Assembly (NCBI GenBank): GCA_904063045.1
Contig: CAJFCJ010000005.1
Coordinates: 2,201,167-2,265,166, forward strand
DNA: 64,000 bases
DNA from: Dimorphilus gyrociliatus
Taxonomy: Eukaryota; Annelida; Polychaeta; Dinophilidae
Direction: 5' to 3'
Part shown: in pieces, positions 62,090 through 64,000 of the stretch
Position numbering within the stretch: position 1 is the stretch's first letter
Layout of the letters: each line of letters opens with the position of its first letter
Translations under genes and position numbers: made by a program
The notes under the pieces: model-generated
The model's database searches: none
The model's input: the letters and a program-made list of their open reading frames with translations, nothing else
What the model was told of the DNA's origin: nothing

Positions 62090-64000
62090 ATGGAACAAGA
62101 AAAGAACGTTTCCAGTAAGCTATAAAGAATATTTTATATACATATATCCTAATTTTGTTTTTCTGTTCAATTACAGCTGATATTTTGAATTTATTAACAC
62201 CAATAACACTATTTATTGGTTGTTTATCTGCAATACTTATTATCTTCTTGAATAAAATGAAATTTAGAAATAAGACTATGAAGAAAGTTAGTTAATTTTA
62301 CAATAGTCATTACTCGTCATCTTCAAAAACTGTTTTTTTTCCTTAAATAGGTTAAACAAGGTAATGAAATGACTGCATTTTCGAAAAAAAAAACAGTATA
62401 TATTTCTTTCTCAAGATAATTTAAATTAATCTTTTTAGGTGAAACTGAAACTGGAATGGGAATGAAATGGGTAAAAAATAATATCTTTATTATTAAATAT
62501 ATCTTTCCCCTGTTATGTGGCCAATATGATTGACGCTTATGATACAATAATTAGCGTCTTTTAAAGATATTTTTATATTATACAGCTTTAGTATCAATGA
62601 AAAATGATATTTTTTTTCTGTTAGACTCCTACTGGTAACGAAAAAGTCAGTACATCTTCTTCTATTAATGGAAACACCGCCAGCAAGCAGGGTAAAATAG
62701 TATATTTATATTTAAAGCATCTATCCCCTAATTGCATTTCGCTGCTACATTAACCTGAATTAATAGCAGACCCTTCGGAAGTGACGGATGAAGTATCGGC
62801 GAAATCGGAAATGGTATCTAACGGGGGACAAAATGACTTGGTAAAATTAGTTTATTCTTCCTCTAACTTAGAACTTTTGTCATTTTTCTGGAACTTTTAT
62901 CCTAAAAATAGTACAAAAGACCAACTCAACCTTTTAATGAGCTCTAATAGGTTGCCTTATTCTTTTTGTTTTTTTTTTCAAAGCAAGAGGGAATTGGTCA
63001 GCTGGCTTGTGATTGTGAAATTTCTTCAGAGGATGAAACAGTTCCCTCTGAAGAAATCATAGTCACAGAATCGATTGATCCTGTCTGTCCTTTAAATCCA
63101 AATCGGGTAGAAGACGACAGTTGTGACGAGACATTTCGACCATGCTCTGAAGAATTTTCCACAGGCGAAACTATTGGGCCTATTGACATAAACGATTTAG
63201 TTCAATGTTCAGCAATTGACGAGCCAAATAAAATTGGTATTGTATTCTTTTTTCTTTATGAGTTTTTTTTCTACAAAACTAAACTTGTGTTCTTTATCAG
63301 TTGGCCTAAGATCGTCTAGGCTTATGAAACTTAAGAAACAATTTAAAGGAACATTTGCTAGAAGCGTTGCTAAAATTCATAGAATGTACCTGAAAATTGA
63401 TAACGCAAATAGAGAAGAGCTAGCAGAGTATCGTGCAGAAATACGAAACGATGAAGATAGTACAACGCCTGCCAGTGGAACATTCACAAGCCTGTCTGCC
63501 CAAAATTCTCCCTTGAAGTTCATTACCCCCGTTAGTACCCCATCTGAATTAAAAAACTTGGAATTTTGTAAAGATTCCGACGAAAATGCAGACTGTCTTT
63601 GCGAAGAGAAGAACATCGAGCCAAACGACAAATTATTGAACAAAGACACCATCAGACAATTAACCCCTATGGAAAAATTTACCCACGATAGTAAATCTAA
63701 GGGAAAGGATATCTTTGTCCAGAATATCTGTTTCGGAGAAGAAGAGAAGAGCTTTTTTTGTGATTTAAAAGAACTTGAAAATTTGACAGGAGAGAAGATT
63801 GTCTTTGACGAAGTAGACGACGAAGAAGATGACGAAGATGATGACGAAAGTGACATTGAAGATGACACAATCGATAATTCTGATTCTGGTGAGGATAAGA
63901 TTGAAGAGTTAAGAAAGATTGCTAACGAGTATATTAAAGATCAAAGTGAAAACTTAAGCGCTAAAGAAATTTGGTGCGGAAAAGTTGATGATTCAACAGA
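62090..64000 (+). CDS. Membrane-anchored acidic protein (unrecognised), 3' end cut by window
   Basis: Proposed exons 62090-62114, 62177-62286, 62351-62360 (10 nt), 62439-62470, 62625-62691, 62770-62840, 62984-63236 and 63301 to the window edge. Every join has GT-AG ends and matching phase. The start MEQEKNVSTDILNLLTPITL has a good context (aaaaATGG) and leads into one transmembrane helix (ITLFIGCLSAILIIFLNKM, about residues 18-36) followed by a basic stop-transfer. The rest is soluble: a Ser/Glu-rich part with several Cys (QLACDCEISSEDE, DPVCPLNP), a basic helical stretch (LMKLKKQFKGTFARSVAKIH) and a long Asp/Glu run near 63800-63870. If the gttagt at 62287 is not used, a 47-residue protein ending TMKKVS results. 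I do not recognise the family. Confidence 0.5.

Noticed and set aside
61839-62180. Plus-strand 113-codon ORF
   Set aside because: AT-driven Phe/Ile/Lys composition; the phase-consistent exon at 62090-62114 uses a different frame.
63377-63868. Minus-strand Ser-rich ORF of 163 codons
   Set aside because: Antisense of the acidic exon 63301-64000, whose splice phases support the plus strand.
1-64000. Transposons, viral insertions, CRISPR, operons
   Set aside because: No reverse transcriptase, transposase, integrase or capsid-like ORF, no terminal repeats with target duplications and no regular spacer array were seen; repeats are short microsatellites.

Overview
This window is nuclear DNA from a bilaterian animal with a compact genome. 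It is AT-rich. Protein genes are split by many short GT-AG introns (often 50-100 bp) and lie close together, with as little as 116-127 bp between convergent stop codons. The gene content is purely metazoan: cohesin STAG, M6/PLP proteolipid, TLDc/OXR1, SLC6, Golgi GALNT and mannosidase II, ciliary ODAD4 and LRRC9, a Tudor protein and a BIR protein. A small spiralian, for instance a miniature annelid, would fit, but that is inference. I see no bacterial, viral or transposon genes, no tRNA or rRNA, and no CRISPR.

Layout, left to right. (1) 1-6.3 kb: a small two-helix membrane protein (+), ALG5 (-), a LOTUS/Tudor-like protein (+) and a small IQ-motif protein (-). (2) 6.9-15.2 kb: an OXR1/NCOA7 orthologue (+) with LysM, GRAM-like and TLDc parts, an internal alternative first exon giving a TLDc-only form, and a possible tiny secreted-peptide ORF inside its largest intron. 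(3) 15.9-19.0 kb: a single-exon C2H2 zinc-finger gene (-) built from four copies of an unusual three-finger module. (4) 19.9-21.8 kb: an M6/PLP proteolipid gene (+) with a 4-nt first coding exon and two alternative last exons. (5) 22.2-22.9 kb: a one-BIR protein without RING (+). (6) 23.1-28.1 kb: a divergent cohesin STAG/SA subunit (-). (7) 28.9-31.1 kb: an SLC6 transporter (-). (8) 32.2-34.8 kb: a sorting nexin with PXA, PX and nexin-C (-). (9) 35.6-43.5 kb: an ODAD4/TTC25 orthologue (+) that runs on into a giant extension, about 2,350 residues in all. (10) 44.1-46.8 kb: a GALNT10-like transferase (+). (11) 47.5-48.8 kb: an unrecognised basic protein with Thr-Pro sites (-). (12) 49.5-55.1 kb: LRRC9 (-). 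(13) 55.9-61.2 kb: Golgi alpha-mannosidase II (-). (14) 62.1 kb to the edge: a membrane-anchored acidic protein (+), cut by the window end.

Functional themes: secretory-pathway glycosylation (ALG5, GALNT10, MAN2A), cilia (ODAD4, LRRC9), chromosomes and germline (STAG, Tudor), and membrane proteins of excitable cells (M6, SLC6). There is no operon-like order; neighbours are mostly divergent or convergent pairs. Several divergent promoters carry perfect palindromic sites (CRE TGACGTCA, E-box GTCACGTGAC, an NRF1-like site, AACCGGTT). Exon boundaries below were placed by eye from GT-AG signals, reading-frame phase and remembered family similarity; none is backed by transcripts or a database search.
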